Source of the DNA: Comamonas serinivorans
GTDB taxonomy: Bacteria > Pseudomonadota > Gammaproteobacteria > Burkholderiales > Burkholderiaceae_C
Assembly: GCF_002158865.1 (NCBI RefSeq)
Contig: NZ_CP021455.1
Location: forward strand, 2,418,001 to 2,482,000
Reading direction: 5' to 3'
Length of the DNA: 64,000 bases
Part shown: one piece after another, positions 62,008 through 64,000 of the stretch
Layout of the letters: every line of letters starts with the position of its first letter
Position numbering within the stretch: the first letter of the stretch is position 1
The notes under the pieces: generated by a model
What the model saw: the letters and a program-made list of their open reading frames with translations, nothing else
Databases searched by the model: none
What the model was told of the DNA's origin: nothing
Program-made: the position numbers and the translations under genes

Positions 62008-63561
62008 ATGACCACGACGATCCGCCAACAGGACCTGATCGACTCGATCGCAGGCGCCCTGCAATACATCAGCTACTACCACCCTGCCGATTACATCCAG
62101 CATCTGGCCCAGGCGTACGAGCGCGAGCAAAGCCCGGCTGCCAAGGATGCGATGGCGCAGATCCTGACCAACTCCAAGATGGCCGCCACCGGCCACCGCC
62201 CCATCTGTCAGGACACCGGCATCGTCAACGTGTTCCTCAAGATCGGCATGGACGTGCGCTGGGAAGGTTTCACCGGCGGCCTGGAAGACGCCATCAACGA
62301 AGGCGTGCGGCGCGGCTATAACCACCCCGACAACACGCTGCGCGCCTCGGTCGTGGCCGACCCACACTTCGCGCGCAAGAACACCAAGGACAACACGCCG
62401 GCCGTGATCAACGTGCAGATCGTGCCCGGCAACACCGTGGACGTGACCGTGGCCGCCAAGGGCGGCGGCAGCGAGAACAAGTCCAAGATGATCATGATGA
62501 ACCCCAGCGACTCGCTGGTGGACTGGGTGCTCAAGACTGTGCCCACCATGGGCGCCGGCTGGTGCCCGCCGGGCATGCTGGGCATCGGCATTGGCGGCAC
62601 GGCCGAAAAGGCGGTGCTGCTGGCCAAGGAAAGCCTGATGGAAGACCTGGACATGTACCAGCTGCTGGCCAAGAGCCAGCGTGGCGAGAAGCTGGACCAG
62701 GTCGAAGAGCTGCGCCTGGAGCTGTACGAGAAGGTCAACGCCTTGGGCATCGGCGCGCAGGGCCTGGGCGGCCTGGCCACGGTGCTGGACATCAAGATCA
62801 AGATGTACCCCACGCACGCGGCCTCCAAGCCCGTGGCCATGATCCCCAACTGCGCCGCCACGCGCCACGCTCACTTCGTGCTGGACGGCTCGGGTCCCGT
62901 GTACCTGGAAGCCCCGTCGCTGGACCTGTGGCCCAAGATCGACTGGGCGCCGGACTACAACAAGTCCAAGAAGGTCGACCTGAACACGCTGACCAAGGAA
63001 GAAGTTGCCAGCTGGAAGCCCGGCGACACGCTGCTCTTGAACGGCAAGATGCTGACCGGCCGTGACGCCGCCCACAAGCGCATCCAGGACATGCTGGCCA
63101 AGGGCGAGAAGCTGCCGGTGGACTTCACCAACCGCGTCATCTACTACGTCGGCCCGGTCGACCCGGTGAAGGACGAGGCCGTCGGCCCGGCCGGCCCGAC
63201 CACGGCCACGCGCATGGACAAGTTCACCGACATGATGCTGGAGCAGACCGGCCTCATCGCCATGATCGGCAAGGCCGAGCGCGGCCCTGTGGCCATCGAG
63301 AGCATCAAGAACCACAAGTCGGCCTACCTGATGGCCGTGGGCGGCGCCGCCTACCTGGTCAGCAAGGCCATCAAGCAGGCCAAGGTCGTCGGCTTCGAGG
63401 ACCTGGGCATGGAAGCCATCTACGAGTTCGACGTGGTCGACATGCCGGTGACCGTGGCCGTGGATGCCGGCGGCACCAGCGCCCACATCACCGGCCCGGC
63501 CGAGTGGCAAAAGAAGATCGCCAGCGGCGAATTCAAGGTGATGCCGGTGGTCGCGGCCTGA
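62008..63561 (+). CDS. fumA: Fumarate hydratase, class I
   Basis: A 517-residue Fe-S fumarase of the class I (FumA/FumB-like, two-part) type: alpha part (ICQDTGIVNVFLKIGMDVRW, MIMMNPSDSLVDWVLKTVP, MLGIGIGGTAEKAVLLAKESLM) and beta part (DTLLLNGKMLTGRDAAHKRI, GPTTATRMDKFTDMMLEQTGL, YEFDVVDMPVTVAVDAGGTSAH). It interconverts fumarate and malate in the citric acid cycle. The iron-sulfur cysteines are visible in the alpha part. It is followed by a strong terminator at 63594-63616. Confidence 0.93.
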   Translation: MTTTIRQQDLIDSIAGALQYISYYHPADYIQHLAQAYEREQSPAAKDAMAQILTNSKMAATGHRPICQDTGIVNVFLKIGMDVRWEGFTGGLEDAINEGVRRGYNHPDNTLRASVVADPHFARKNTKDNTPAVINVQIVPGNTVDVTVAAKGGGSENKSKMIMMNPSDSLVDWVLKTVPTMGAGWCPPGMLGIGIGGTAEKAVLLAKESLMEDLDMYQLLAKSQRGEKLDQVEELRLELYEKVNALGIGAQGLGGLATVLDIKIKMYPTHAASKPVAMIPNCAATRHAHFVLDGSGPVYLEAPSLDLWPKIDWAPDYNKSKKVDLNTLTKEEVASWKPGDTLLLNGKMLTGRDAAHKRIQDMLAKGEKLPVDFTNRVIYYVGPVDPVKDEAVGPAGPTTATRMDKFTDMMLEQTGLIAMIGKAERGPVAIESIKNHKSAYLMAVGGAAYLVSKAIKQAKVVGFEDLGMEAIYEFDVVDMPVTVAVDAGGTSAHITGPAEWQKKIASGEFKVMPVVAA

Positions 63562-63593
63562 CCGCAGCCCTGGTTGGCCCCGTAGCGCCTGCC

Positions 63594-63616
63594 AAGCCGC
63601 CTTCGGGCGGCTTTTT
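63594..63616 (+). terminator. Fumarase terminator
   Basis: AAGCCGCC-TTCG-GGCGGCTT followed by three more Ts: a stable tetraloop stem with a U-tract, 32 bp after the stop. Confidence 0.95.
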
Positions 63617-63731
63617 CATGGCTGCTGCCATTGCCGTTGCCCCAGCTTGCAGCAGGCGTGCCCTCGCCTTCGCGGTGGTTGGCGCGTGGGTCAGCCGCTC
63701 GGCCCGGCAACCGAGCGGGCGGCGATCAGCC

Positions 63732-64000
63732 TCATCCGCCAATGTGCTCGAGGTCGCGCAGCAGCTCGGCCAGCGTGATCGGGTCCAGCTCGCGCCAGTC
63801 CTGGGGCTGGCCCTGCTGGGTCAGCCGCAGGTGCAGGGTCTGCGCCCCCGAGTCGCGCGGGCTGAACAGGGCGACGCCGGGTTCCAGATCCAACGTGACC
63901 TGACGCTGCCCAGGCAGGCTGCGCTGGTAGCTGCAGATGAAGCCGCTGTCGCGCCAGTTGTCCCAGCCGCGGGCGTCCAGGCCCAGCACGCGCAAGGGTT
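63732..64000 (-). CDS. Uncharacterised protein, C-terminal part (cut by window edge)
   Basis: The C-terminal 89 or so residues of a gene that probably starts beyond the window; the frame stays open to the right edge, and the first internal start would be a TTG at 63995. It contains LDLEPGVALFSPRDSGAQTLHLRLTQQGQPQDWRELDPITLAELLRDLEHIGG. I do not recognise a family. Convergent with the fumarase gene. Confidence 0.55.
   Translation of the reverse strand, partial: PLRVLGLDARGWDNWRDSGFICSYQRSLPGQRQVTLDLEPGVALFSPRDSGAQTLHLRLTQQGQPQDWRELDPITLAELLRDLEHIGG

Overview
This is GC-rich chromosomal DNA of a betaproteobacterium, most likely Burkholderiales and probably Comamonadaceae. The clues are the gene content and style: a Bug-type tricarboxylate-transporter binding protein, class I fumarase, TamA/TamB, an RsfS with a lysine/alanine-rich tail, prkA-yeaH-spoVR, sigma-54 nitrite assimilation genes, and densely packed genes on both strands. 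I see no phage, insertion sequence, rRNA operon or CRISPR array. The placement is inferred from gene families, not from a marker gene.

Layout. 1-3.5 kb: the start of an iron-type ABC ATPase, a divergent two-domain permease, and a Na+/H+ antiporter with a structured 5' region. 3.8-4.2 kb: a candidate small RNA and tRNA-Arg(CCU). 4.2-10.7 kb: tamB (frameshifted at a 22-bp palindrome) and tamA. 11-12.5 kb: a bacterioferritin lacking ferroxidase ligands, and a LysR regulator. 12.7-17.4 kb: phosphonate uptake and breakdown (phnD, phnC, phnE, iron alcohol dehydrogenase, phnX). 17.5-22.3 kb: sbcB, clpA, clpS, a cold-shock protein. 22.5-28.3 kb: thiolase with a DUF35 partner, a Phd/zeta-like toxin-antitoxin pair, rlmH, a helix-hairpin-helix protein, rsfS, hemF. 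28.5-36.3 kb: a nitrite assimilation cluster (nirC, a PP2C/kinase fusion, cobA, nasR, nirB, nirD). 37-45.7 kb: purD, yebC, a HerA-like ATPase, spoVR, yeaH, prkA. 46-50.6 kb: a SUKH protein, an unknown protein, ilvD, a MaoC hydratase. 50.9-55.8 kb: an aryl-polyene-like accessory set (dehydratase, acyltransferase, LolA-like protein, MMPL exporter). 55.9-64 kb: cobyrinate diamide synthase, ferredoxin, SDR, MtfA-like peptidase, Bug protein, fumarase and a partial gene.

The most striking non-gene signal is a dispersed family of about 50-bp imperfect palindromes, 17 copies in 64 kb. Each has GTAT...ATAC ends (fullest form GGCAGTAT...ATACTGCC) and usually an inner CCGTT...AACGG. Fourteen copies are intergenic, and ten of these lie within about 40 bp of a stop codon. 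Three more (tamB, nasR and the lolA-like signal peptide) lie inside open reading frames that stay open. The outer stem covaries between copies, so selection seems to act on the hairpin rather than the sequence. No mobilising enzyme is in the window.

The second notable system is control of nitrite assimilation. Both nirC and nirB have a sigma-54-type promoter followed, at nearly the same spacing, by a hairpin, an A1/G4 hexaloop hairpin, and an overlapping terminator. This is the architecture expected for antitermination by the NIT-ANTAR protein encoded in the same cluster.
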